Source: Takakia lepidozioides (taxonomy: Eukaryota > Streptophyta > Takakiopsida > Takakiales > Takakiaceae). Taken from it: a stretch of 64,000 nt of DNA. A program made the translations under genes and the position numbers. Location of the stretch: positions 16,244,001 to 16,308,000 of the forward strand of contig CM060731.1 in NCBI GenBank assembly GCA_030704615.1, read 5' to 3'. Position 1 is the first letter of the stretch; every line of letters begins with the position of its first letter. The notes beneath the pieces are model-generated. The model did no database searches. It was not told the origin of the DNA and saw nothing but the letters and a program-made list of their open reading frames with translations. Positions 13,136 to 23,900 of the stretch are shown here, piece after piece.

Positions 13136-13791
13136 AGCTACCAAATGTATGTTTTCGTCTAATCCAAAGTGTTATGAGTTTTTAGGATGTTTTGAAACTG
13201 GCTGGCCTCTCTTTGGTCGAGGCTTCAACAATAGAAGCCTGCTAAGGATGTTCTCCTTCTAATAAGTGCATTTTGATTAATTGCCTTGATTTTTTTTTTT
13301 TGTGTCTTGGCATCTTCTTTTTCTTGTAGAAGAGGGTTGTCAGCTGGGGTTGCTAGCAACAATGTGACAGCAGCCTCAAAATCCCCTACAGACACTAATC
13401 TGCACAAAACAAACCCAAATTTCACAAAGCTAATAGTTTACAAGTATGCAATCCCCATTAGCCATCAAGATACATGCGACTGTATCTTTGCTCTATCTTA
13501 GTGTCTAACAAATGCAGGCTGAAACAAGCAGCACACAACAATGTTTGAACTTCACATCAAGGGGTTCAAATTTCTCCAAAACAAAGCTTAGCAATCCTTT
13601 AGCCACAAGATGAGAGTTATCTTATTGTCTTAACTCTGTGCCCCCAACCCCGCCCCGTCTCGCCCCACCCCACACTCGCCCTGACTTTATTTCTCTCTTT
13701 GTCGGTTACTAGGGTTTCAAACTTCATCTGATTTTGGCATTGTGTCTCATGTTTTGACTGCCTACGAGATTCCGTTAATCATTCCTTAGAA

Positions 13792-15236
13792 TGGATCAAG
13801 CGTGTACTGTTGCTCCCACAGCTGCCGGAGCTCCCAAAGAATCCATGCATGTGACCTTACAATATTTCCTGAGCAACACGGAAAACTTCCTGTGACAATC
13901 GAACTCCACTCTAAAATCGTAGGCGAGTTTCCTGATGTGGCAGAAGAGTTTTTGTTCGTGGAAGCATGGTTCAGAGTTACCAGTGAATATATCAGGATTC
14001 TTGTGGGATGACATTACCGAGCCAAAGTCCGAGATGGAGGTATCAATGACAATCGGGAATTGCCTCAAGATGGTCTTCAAGTCATGTGATAAGTATAGCT
14101 CGCTTGCATTTTCTCCACAGTTCTTTTTCAATAAGACGGAAAAGAGTGCAGGTAATATTATGTCTACCACCGTAGTAAATCAGGCGAGGCCTAATGTGCA
14201 TGTTGTAGCGTCAGGATGCACCCTCTTTTTTGGTGAAGACAAGCAATTCGACTTGTATGCTGCTCAAGCGGATATTACGGCCAAGGTGAAACCACTTAAT
14301 GCAAGGTTTTACGAAGAGGTGCAATTCATTTTGGGCTACGTAGCTGCGGGTACAGTATTTTAGTGGGTTTACGTTGACGGGAGTGGAAAGCAGTTGTTTC
14401 CAATCCCTCCACGTCTTAACCTGGTAAGACACCGGACCGCTGCAAGTTTTTGTTAAGCATTGGCTACGCCCATCAGGTATTGAAGAAAATGGTGGACACC
14501 ATCCCAGTAATTGTAGGCCGCCGCGCGATGTTTTCTGATGATGTGGAAGAAGGTAGGACAATAGTATTCTTGGCTAACAGTGTTTAGAAGAGCATCAGGA
14601 ACTTTCGAAGTTACTCTAGTGTTCGGGCGATGGATTTTGAAGTAATCAAGAAAGTATACAATGTTGTGAAAGGGTGCCAGTTTCTTCCTCAGCCTTCAGC
14701 TGACGACTCCTTGCCTCCCTCATTATGTTCGGGAGGGCCTGGGTTGTCTATCTCCATGGGTGTTGGCTTGAGAGCTCGATTTAAGTCATTCGGGAACCTA
14801 CAGTATTGAGATGAGCCCTCTCGAATACACATTCACTTTGCGGTCTGAGCAGGATACTAGGATTTTGGCCAAGAGTGTGTGCAGAGCCTTGTTTGTCTTC
14901 CGTCAGGCGGGCCTCGTTCATAGGGATGTCCGACTAGCGAATATTGTGCAGGTTTCAGAGGAGCAGTTCATGCTCATCGACTTAGAAATAGTAGCAACAT
15001 CTCCTTTCAAACTCCCACAAAGATTCAAGTACTTTTAGGATTGGAGCGATGCCATGTTGGAGGGGTCCCCGTATACGCCCTCTTCATACTTGTATCAGCT
15101 TGGCAAAATTTTGGAAAATAGAAAGGACCTCATGAGGACACCATTAGCACACGAGTTTCTTACGGGGCTTGTTACCAAACGGTTGGATGCTGCAATGGCA
15201 CTGCAGGATCCGTGGCTTTTAAATCTTACGGGATAG
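13792..15236 (+). pseudogene. Decayed Crinkler-RHS-type protein: nuclease-like domain followed by kinase-like domain
   Basis: Several frames on the plus strand look like pieces of one protein. Around 14150-14360 a segment reads VVASGCTLFFGEDKQ, then VQFILGYVAAGT; the pattern 'nGcllF.GEdK...fi.GYaa.G' recalls the restriction-endonuclease-like domain of Crinkler-RHS-type (CR) effectors. Around 14811-15038 a kinase-like segment contains GLVHRDVRLANIV, a variant HRD catalytic loop, followed by FMLIDLE in the DFG position. The frame is broken by TAG at 14361-14363, 14585-14587 and 15036-15038, each one C-to-T step from CAG, and by a frameshift near 13930. CR proteins are known from oomycetes, fungi and some plants and may act in conflict or immunity; that role is inference. 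The domain reading comes from short motifs and needs a profile search. Confidence 0.5.
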
Positions 15237-15413
15237 GTTTGTCCTTCCTCATCTTTGTTCTCGTGGTTGTTGTTGTAGATAATGCTCTTGTGGGTTCACT
15301 GCTTCTAGCCTACCATAATCGAACCACAATGTAAAACCAACCTTGCATTGTCAGTACGGGCTATCAGGGTGGCGTGATATGGGTTTGTGGAAATCTTTCT
15401 AGTTCAGTATACC

Positions 15414-16160
15414 GTACTTACCTAGCTTATTAGGCAATAAGTAATTCAAAATTAAGTGCCTAATTAAATTTAGAATATTTTTGGAAAATGTGCCTAAAAC
15501 TTGGAAACAATTACGCAGAAGTGCCTAATTTCTCGAAAATTATGAAAAAATACCAAAATGTCCAAATACGTAGAAAAATGCCTAAAACGATGGTAAAAAT
15601 GCCTACAATTTAAAATTTCATGTCCACACAACTTCTAAAGGGCCCTGCATTGATGCAACTACATCCTCATAAGTCTCATCACCTATCTCATGTGAATCTT
15701 CTAAATCTAAGAGAATGTTAAGGTCAGGAACATGATCATCCTTGATATCCTTAAGAGAAAATTACCTCAACAATAGTTTTTGAGGGAGGTCAAAAACAAT
15801 GTTATTTTGTTATGGACGTTGTGCCTTTGGATAAGAACCGTAGATCCTTGATAAGAGTGGATGAATGTTTTCTCAAACCAACTATATTAAGGCTCAACAT
15901 AAGTCCGATCTAACAACTATGGAGAGGAGATCCCTATTTTCATAACACATATCTAGTCATGCCATTTTCAAGTGTAAATTTTTACAGAGCAAAGATTTCA
16001 TAACATTAAGGGTGACATAACAAAAAAAACAAGTAACATTTATCGAGGGTCGACTGTAATACATGCCTAATGTTTAGAAATTACCTAGGGGATCTGCCTA
16101 ATAATATTCTATTTTTATTAATTATTAGGCGCGGAAGTGCCTAATAAGCTAGGTAAGTAC
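15414..16160. mobile_element. Small DNA-transposon-like element bounded by 23-bp perfect inverted repeats
   Basis: The sequence GTACTTACCTAGC... at 15414-15436 recurs in inverted orientation at about 16138-16160. Inside are many copies of the motif TAGGCAC or its complement, a minus-strand fragment of a transposase-like tail (15638-15790), and a pogo-type terminus (TATCGAGGGTCGACTG then TA, ending 16056) whose partner end is not found, so an older element was cut off. No coding capacity for transposition remains. Confidence 0.5.
15638..15790 (-). pseudogene. Transposase C-terminal fragment (pogo/Tigger-like), copy 1
   Basis: Read on the minus strand, this stretch gives DDHVPDLNILLDLEDSHE then TYEDVVASMQGP. 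It aligns with VPDLN-like and YDDIV.SM-like segments of the plus-strand fragment at 16290-16739, so the two are inverted relatives. Acidic tails of this kind occur at the end of pogo-like DDE transposases, but no catalytic part is present, so the assignment is tentative. Confidence 0.4.
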
Positions 16161-16930
16161 CGTCCCTGGACAATCGTTTAGGAATTTTTGCGCCTAATAA
16201 TTATTTCAATCAATCAGACTGCTTAGGCACATTTCTCAAAGCATTTCTTACATTAGGCATCTTCATGCTATGTTTTTAGAATTAGGCACATGAGAAGAGA
16301 AAACATTTATTGTATGGACATGAATCTTATCTCTGGGTGGGAACAATGTGGGAGTTTACGGGCTTTTGAGCACACATTCCAGGGAGAAGCTATGCGAGCA
16401 AATTTTGTAACCAATTTGTTTGCAGTGAATGATGATTTGGTGAACGGGAATGCTCAAGTCACTCAAGATATCACTAATATCTACCTTGACCTTAGTGTAG
16501 AGGAAACTATGTGTAGATGTCTTGCAAATATGCACATTGAAAATGAGGATATCCCTGATCTCAATGTGGTGGACGAGGTAGATGGAGAGATCATGATGAT
16601 TAGCGAGGAGGATGAATATGATGACATTGTCGAGTCCATGTGGGGCCTTTCAAAGTTACATGGAGCTCTTGCACATAGATTGCGATTTGTAGGAAGTTAT
16701 TTCCGCACGCATATATTTGTATTTATTTTTGTTCGATGAAATTTTCATCGTATTACAAACAACATGAGAAGAGGCTTCCAAGTTTTTTGCTGGAATTTGT
16801 AGGCATTAAGTTAGGCACTTTGGTCCCATAGTTTCCAAACAATTTGGCCAAAATCTGAAAAATTCCCAGAATTGGTTAGGCACTTTCATTTTGAATTAAT
16901 TATCGCGTAAACGGTTGTCCAGGGATGGTA
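16158..16930. mobile_element. 773-bp inverted-repeat element (MITE-like) with TA ends
   Basis: TACCGTCCCTGGACAA at 16158 is matched in inverted orientation by TTGTCCAGGGATGGTA ending at 16930, and the match extends inward through CGTTTA with one difference. Both ends carry TA, as in Tc1/mariner-superfamily insertions. It directly abuts the previous element and holds the second transposase-tail fragment. Confidence 0.5.
16290..16739 (+). pseudogene. Transposase C-terminal fragment (pogo/Tigger-like), copy 2
   Basis: A 149-codon open frame contains SGWEQCGSLRAFEHTFQ, NIYLDLSVEE, IENEDIPDLNVVDEVDGE and EDEYDDIVESMWGLSK. The acidic second half is related to the inverted fragment at 15638-15790. 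The length and acidic tail fit the end of a pogo-like transposase; the catalytic DDE core is absent. It could also be another transposon protein, as no diagnostic motif is visible. Confidence 0.35.
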
Positions 16931-17506
16931 TTACTCACTTGTCAGAAGCACGCAGAATTCAGTGTGGTAGACATGATTATGTACGTGGATGCAGAACTCT
17001 GAAGTTGATTTCTGGCTCTCTAATGACAAATTCCCATGTTTACTGCTTCCGGCTTACGTGTTCGCTTTTTGAAGGTGAGTATTTGAATGAATATAATGAT
17101 ACACATTGTGTTCAGTGCGTAACATGTGTACAAATTTTCAAGAAATTTACTAACTTCGGTGGTCAATGTTTATTTCAGGTGTGGGAGAAGAGTGGTTACA
17201 GTACTGTTGAGTGGGTTCGCTACATTACAAGGGCTGGTTCATACGAAATTCGGTGCTGACAATTTGCCTTGGGTTGATTAGATTTGGAGAAATAGAATTT
17301 GTGGGTGGGTGGTCCACCTTTTTTTACCTCATTGTTGCATTGTATTGAAGGATATTATTAGGTTGTTCATTTCCGAACATATATTACAGCCTATAGATTC
17401 TGGGTCTACCCTAGCAGCAAATTTGAACGTTAGGCTATGTTATTAGTTGGGAAGTTTCTTCACTGAGGATCTGAGGACATGCTTGTCGCTGATTATGGCC
17501 CTACTA
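16931..17506. other. Short AT-rich spacer
   Basis: No recognisable gene or repeat boundary was found between two inverted-repeat elements; one 114-codon open frame here has no family character. Confidence 0.4.
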
Positions 17507-18067
17507 CAGTCTACCCTCTATATGTGTTACACCTCGGGAGTAGAGGAAATGTAACACATATAGATATTTAACATCATAGAATAAGAATCTTTCAAAAATC
17601 ACACTTAAAGAAGGAACACTTATAGAGAGCTTGAAAACTGGAATGTAACACTTATGGGAAAAAAAAAGATTATATGTATTACATAGGGTCATCAACAACA
17701 AAGTAGGAATCCAATCCAATGTGGATTGTCGATAGTCTTGAACATGCAACTTAGTGATATCCTTATCCAAGGATCGGCATTTTTTTATCACCTTGGTGAC
17801 ATCTTTATCCCGTTGCTCTAAAAAACTATGAATATTGGCTAAACCCTCTCGAACAATTGAATAAGGCACACAAGGAATGTCAACTCCATCAAGCTGTCAC
17901 AAAATTGCTTATATTAATGAGAGCCCATTTCATTAGCTGACTGTTGCAATGATCACATTTTAGTGAAATTAAACAGCTGCTCATGTTAGTAATATCTGTT
18001 TCAGTAGCTGAATGTTTTAATGGTCCCATGTTAGTGGAAGTAAAGAATTTGAATGATTCCATGTTAA

Positions 18068-18859
18068 CCCCTAAAAGGACGACGCGACCCGAATCGGGTC
18101 GCGTCAGATTACTTGCCACGCTCCAGTTCCCATGGATTATAGTGGATGGAAGTGAACCTTGAAGATGAATTGTAGGTGTCAGAGAGAGGCATATGTGGGA
18201 ATTTACAGCGCCAAAAAATCATAAAAGCTCTGCTCCCTAGAATTTTGCAAAGTGCCAGGGTTTTAGGAAATCCAATGTTAGAGCACCACTGAACTGCCTA
18301 CGTGGCAGCCCAAATGAGCAATCTTCGAGATAACATCTAGGGCTGAAAATTTATCATAGTGCCAAAATTTGTGGACAAGGAATCATGAAATGTTACTGTG
18401 CACTACTTACCCGAGGAATTGGAAAACAAATGTCACCTGATGGGTGTACTTGGGAAAGAAGCCAAAACAAGATAATTTACCCCCCAGATTTCACATACAA
18501 AGTAGCCTATCTGAATTTTTGGAATTTTGGTCTGATTTTTTGGGGAGGCAGTAGGTTAGGTGCCATATAATCAGATTATGGAGGGCCTTTGTCTGGAAAG
18601 ATTCAACTCAATACTTCAATTTTGTGGTCAAACATTTTTTTCCATGCAATTTTTGAATATATTTACAAATTGGGGCATATTAGTTTGTTATAATCTCCCG
18701 AATGCAACGGTCAATTTGCCTATATTTAGGACATGGATCTAGTAGATATGCACATAAGTATAAGGTTCATCCCCATGGATGATTAGGGGTAACACCCTCG
18801 TCCATAAGGGTACGCACCCTTTTTAGTGGGCCCACCAAAAATAGCTCGTCCTTTAGGGG
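18068..18859. mobile_element. MITE with piggyBac-like ends, copy 1
   Basis: The element begins CCCCTAAAAGGACGA and ends TCGTCCTTTAGGGG, and is flanked on both sides by TTAA (18064-18067 and 18860-18863). TTAA target sites with CCC...GGG termini are the signature of piggyBac transposons. Just inside the left end, 18081-18105 is a near-perfect palindrome around GCGACCCGAATCGGGTCGC. There is no transposase frame in 792 bp. Confidence 0.6.
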
Positions 18860-18956
18860 TTAAGTTCAATTAAAAGCTGACATGTTTAATTTGATATATG
18901 TCATGACTTTAAACTAAGTACTAGTCTTATATATATATGTTTGTTTGTTTGTTGTG

Positions 18957-19115
18957 TTTTTTTTTTTTTCGAGAACAGGGACATTGACCCTGAAGCTTTA
19001 TTTTTGAGGGGAAAAAATTAAAACCCTCAATTACACCATAAGGCACACACACCGTCGTCAGTGAAGGGGGGGAACTTGCTACTCATTCCAAGTATGATAC
19101 GATCTACCAAGCCCC
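18957..19115. repeat. Dispersed repeat, copy 1 (possible retroposed element, minus orientation)
   Basis: A poly-T tract is followed by GGGGAAAAAATTAAAACCC, then ACACCATAAGGCACACACAC and CAGTGAAGG. The same blocks in the same order, also preceded by a T-rich tract, occur at about 37600-37795. The T tract at one end suggests a poly-A tail on the opposite strand, as in a SINE. Confidence 0.5.
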
Positions 19116-19125
19116 ACGGCCTTAA

Positions 19126-19951
19126 CCCTTAAGTTCCCAAGCGACCTGAATCAGGTCACTTTGAATTTGCAGTTCGACCTCATTTTTGCAGATCTAATCT
19201 GATGGGGCCCACTCCTGAAGCTTTAATGACAAGGGATTTGTCTTGAGTATGATGCAAAAAACAAAATTTAAAAAAAAAACAAAAGCTTCGACCTACAAAA
19301 AATATCTTAGATCTCTCATTTACGTTTTGGGGCCTGAAAAGGGCTTGTTGACCGCTGACGTGGCAGGTAAACAAGCCCAAAACAGATTGCACTCCAAAGG
19401 CCATTTTTGGCAGAAAATTAGCAATTTTGGAAAAAGCACTTCACCTTGTGGTGTGTGAGCATTACATACACACATCCACTGTTGGCTTTTAAAAAATTTG
19501 TAGAAAAAAAAGTACTTCATTTGGAGGCACGTTTTCTCTTGTCAATTTTGAGATTTCAACCCCCATGTAATTGCATGCATAGTAACCATAGATGAAAAAA
19601 TTAGTTGGACCTGCAATTTAGTGGGGTCATAGCTACTCCACTATTGATTTGGAAATGGTGGGTCTTGGGGAAAGCAAAATTGGGTAAAGCTAGGTTTTGA
19701 TTTGGTCAAACCAATTTCTTTCTCACTTTTTTTTTTGGGACCTGATATTTGAGGTCCGGGCCAACGCTATAATCTCACAATTTCCACGGTGGACTTGGCT
19801 CATTTTTTGGTATGTCATGCATAAATGAGCTGGGCCCACTGCTATAAGGCTGGAATCTCTGGATGGTTTTTGGTAGGTTTCTAGGGCAATTTACTGCAGC
19901 TGGGTACCCAAAATTGGTAAAAAGTCAAAAAAGGGCTTGGGAACTTGAGGG
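19126..19951. mobile_element. MITE with piggyBac-like ends, copy 2
   Basis: Begins CCCTTAAGTTCCCAAGC and ends GCTTGGGAACTTGAGGG, flanked by TTAA at 19122-19125 and 19952-19955. Like copy 1 it has a palindromic GCGACC-GAATC-GGTC block just inside the left end (19141-19159), so the two belong to one family although their internal sequences differ. No coding sequence. Confidence 0.6.
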
Positions 19952-20148
19952 TTAAAACCAAACTTATGCAAAAAGATCAGTAAAAAATTAACACTTATCC
20001 AGGGCCATTTAGTAAAGGAGGGAGTAAAAAAATATCATAACACATAACACCTAACACTTGCTTTGTAAAATCTTTGGGAGTAAAAGAAAGATAACAGATA
20101 AAGAGGGTTAACAGATATGGAGGGAACATTTATCGAGGGTAGACTGTA

Positions 20149-20962
20149 GACTGTTCTCATGGTTCTAGCTCCCCATTGGTTGATCATGTGCAATCCCACA
20201 TTACCACACCCGATTTTCCATGGTAGACAGAAGCTTGCAGCGGCTACCATCACTAGCTTAGGCTTTTCGGGTGAGATTATCTGGTTCTGTCTGCAGTGTA
20301 TCTAACTGGCCTCTCATAAAGGCTGTGCAACTTCAGGGTGCTTTGGTGAGACTTGCTGCAGAACCATCAATTAACACAGATTTCGTCGGGCCGCAAAACA
20401 GTGATATTTCTTCTTCAGAAACTGTCCTCTGCTTAATTTCTTCTAGTCCCACCAGCTTACAGCCTTGACTTTCTTCTCCACAAGATTGTATTATGGTTGA
20501 TCCATACCAACATGGATTATGTCGGACAGAAGTTACCAAGGAGGATAGCTTTAGACTTCTTGTCGAGGATGTTAACATGTCAACCTCTGACTAGTCCAAA
20601 CGAATTCCCCTGAAGGGACTGGGCTACAAGCTGCACACAGGCATCACCATAATTTACCTAACTGCACTGAGAGGATCCACAACTGTGGATGCTTTGGATC
20701 GTCCTTGTTTTAGTATACAAATACTCTGCTCGTAGCAAAGAGTGCTCACTTGATGGACCCACAAGGTTCCTGTACAGGGCCCCCCAGCTTCCAGGGAGTG
20801 TATCGTTTACCACCACCGCATAAAATGTCAGTATGTAAGAATGGGATCACTAAATGCAGAATGAACAACTGTGATAGCCCGGCATCTAACTCCTGATTCA
20901 TTTAAGAGGGTTAGAAACCCATCTGAAGATTGGGCAGACACAAGTCAGGTCTCCAGCACCTG
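20149..20962. other. Region between pogo-like element and the lipase gene
   Basis: Presumably the 3' UTR and downstream flank of the minus-strand lipase. No open frame with family character was found. Confidence 0.4.
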
Positions 20963-23900
20963 TCATGGAAGTGGCAAGCTGCCATGTGGTGACCCAGCTA
21001 ATTTCCTACTCAGACATCTGCTACATAATCCAATGCGTGCTTCAGGCTTGCCCACATCATCTATGCCCACATTGGTTGCCTCTGCTTGCCTCTGGTCTGA
21101 GCACTCACAAGCAGCTGACGAATCATTCACTGAACAACTTTTCAATTCTCTGCATTTACACTGAGCAATAGTGCATCTACCCATGTGTTTGTTGCTCCTC
21201 TCATGTGCTTCTCCCTCCTTCGTGGTCAAGCTATCCAGCACTGCACTAGCTGACTTCCGCAAGCCTGATTGCAACAAGGTAAAACAAAAATCTCTCTCGT
21301 CTGGAGATGATGAGCAGTTCTCATCACTCTTGCTATCAGACCCGATGGTACCATGGATGTTAGTGCCACCCCCTCCTCTGTCCCAAATCTTGTTGGCCCG
21401 CTTTCCACTGCGCTTATCCCAGCTATTAGACCGTTGCAACTTGGACGTCGAGCAGACCCCATCCGTGTCCTCCCCACTGTCATGCCCTCGAGGTTCCTGT
21501 GGGCTCGACACAGGCCCTACATCAGCTTCACTATCAGAACCCAGTACAAACTTGGCTGCTGAAGCAGTTCTCATCAATGGACCCCCTGCCCTGGTCCATG
21601 AGAGCTGATTCAGCTCCATGTTCTCATCACTGTCACTCCCATCATGGATAATACGTGCAGGCCTCAGCTTGTGCAGTGAGGGTCCCCCCCAGGGCCCACC
21701 TGCTTGCAGTGAGGCCTCAATACCATCCTCATCCAGTGAGCCCCAGGAGCTTTCACGTGCCAGACAGTTCCAGGATGGAATTCGTTTAGTGGCTGATGAG
21801 AAGCGACCAAAACTGCCAATTGAGGTTGAGAACAGTTGACCGCGCGGCCCTGCAAATCCACCGCACCGCTGTGCCTTGCGGCGGCGGCTGAGTTCTGACA
21901 ACCACTCATCCAGCATCAGCTCAATGCCACAGTTGGCCTGGATGGCCGACAACTTCGCCCACGTACGGCGCCGGCCTTGCATTACTGCCTTGCGCAGCTC
22001 CACTGGGTTAGGATTTGTTATGATCTTCGCAAACTGCCAAACAACCACCAACCCAAATTTTAAAAGGATGAGTCTTGGTAGAAACGAGCCAAACCAAGAC
22101 TGTACCAGCCACTGCCTTTGACAGCCATCCTCTGGTTCCATCTCTGGTCCCAGTTATGACATTGTGGGAGAACATATGAATGAGAAGCCTAATGGATATG
22201 CTATCAGCCTTTCTAAGAATCCTCACTTTCAGCAAACATCCCGCAGCGGTAAGCATTACTCAGACAACTTCTGGTGGTTTAGCATTCACCCCTCATTAAA
22301 CATTAGTGAGGAGCTTGCACTGGGTCAAAGCGTCTGTCTATAGAAACCAGCTCTTATATTCTCACAATGCCTTTTGGCGACTAGTATATTCAGCCAAAAA
22401 GGAACAACAAAGCCAAACCCTACTCAATCGATGGTTCAAAATATCACCCCCAAACTTTGACCAACTTTGACCAAAATGCAAGCAAGGTCATACCTGAGCA
22501 AAAGTGGCAGGCATGACAATGGTGACATCCCCTTCCCAGTCTTGGGCAAACAGCTTTGCCAGACCACCCATCTTAAACCCCATCTCCAACATCTGGTTGC
22601 ACCGATGCTTCACCTCCATCTCCACCAGTTGAGCCAACTGCACAGGCACTCCAACTCAGTTGCTGCTGTATACAGATATATGTATCAGACCAACCATATA
22701 TATACACATGTATATCAGACGATGTATATCATACCTCACACTAGCAAGTTAAAGATAGCTGCAGCTGCTGCATCCAAAGTCACCCTTGCCATAAACCCTG
22801 ACAACTTGTCATTCTGAAACAAGACTCGAACAGAAATGCAGGAAGACCCTGTTCATCACCCCATGCATGTGTCCCAAGAGGTATAAAGCCAGTGACACAG
22901 AGTAGGTGTCAAACTATGATTTGGAAAGTTGGTGGCCCTACTTTGCTTGGATGAGTTCCACTGAAATTATATTCAGGCGCCAATAGTTACGTGGTAACAA
23001 ATCAAGTAATGATCTGGGAAAGAAATTGTTGGATCAAACCCACATGCACATCTACGACAAAGACCAGCTCAGCTCACCTTGCCAGCAACATCTCCTCCAT
23101 AAGCACGCACAATTTCTTTGAATCGCAAGAGTGGTGCAATATGTGGGTTGGCCTGGCTAACAATAAAATGATTCACATTGAATAACTCCTTCAGCTGCAA
23201 CATGGGCAGGTCGCTTTCCAAGCTCCCATCACGCCACTGCCGGTTGCCGATTCCTGGCTCCTCCGGACCTACCTGTAGCACAATATTGTCAAAAACGGCA
23301 CAACCACGGAGGTCACTGCAGAACAATGACTGCCTAGGCCACGGCTGGGTGGGTTTGACATAACAATTCCCCCACCGGCCCATGTTTCTAAGTGTGCAAA
23401 TTGTAAACACTCAACAACTAAACACAGACCGTTTTCAAAAGTCATTGAGGTTCACAAGTGGCTTGAATTGATCCCAACAGGTACACTTACGCTCACATAA
23501 AGAGGTCCATGCTGATGTCATGAAAGCTGGAATTGAACCAGATGTCATTCTGAACAATATCCTTGTGGACATGTATGCCAAATGTGGGAGCATTGGGGAT
23601 GCAAAGGGAGTGTTTGAAGATATGGCTGAACAAAATGTGGTGTCATGGAATGCAATGATCGCAGCATGGATCTGGGGTGGAGGCTTTGGAGACATCAGCA
23701 AAATGATGTGGGAAGAGGTGAAGCCAGACCATATCACATTCATTTGTGTGTGCAATGCATGTGCCAGGCTGGCAGCACGGGAAAAGGGGAAACAGGTCCA
23801 TGCTGATGTCATGAAGGCTGGAATTGTACCAGATGTCATCCTGAATACTACCCTCGTGGATATGTATGCCAAATGTGGGAGCCTCAAGGATGCAAAGGGA

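Larger units (their letters stand above)
17507..20146. mobile_element. Pogo/mariner-like non-autonomous element (2640 bp) hosting nested insertions
   Basis: Left end CAGTCTACCCTCTATA at 17507 and right end, read inverted, CAGTCTACCCTCGATA at 20146; each is flanked outward by TA (17505-17506 and 20147-20148), the target duplication of Tc1/mariner-superfamily elements. 'CAGTNNACCCTCGATAA' is the style of pogo/Tigger ends. The same kind of end is seen truncated at 16036-16058. There is no transposase frame inside. Much of the length is filled by later insertions at 18068-18859, about 18957-19115 and 19126-19951. Confidence 0.65.

Noticed and set aside
13792-15236. Reading the TAG codons as sites of U-to-C RNA editing rather than mutations
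   Set aside because: Such editing is organellar in ferns and hornworts; this locus is surrounded by nuclear genes, and a frameshift is also present.
16915-17259. 114-codon plus-strand frame as a gene
   Set aside because: Starts within an inverted-repeat end and shows no domain or codon pattern.
21171-21608. 145-codon plus-strand frame opposite the SDP1 tail
   Set aside because: Antisense shadow of the low-complexity C-terminal exon; no independent motif.
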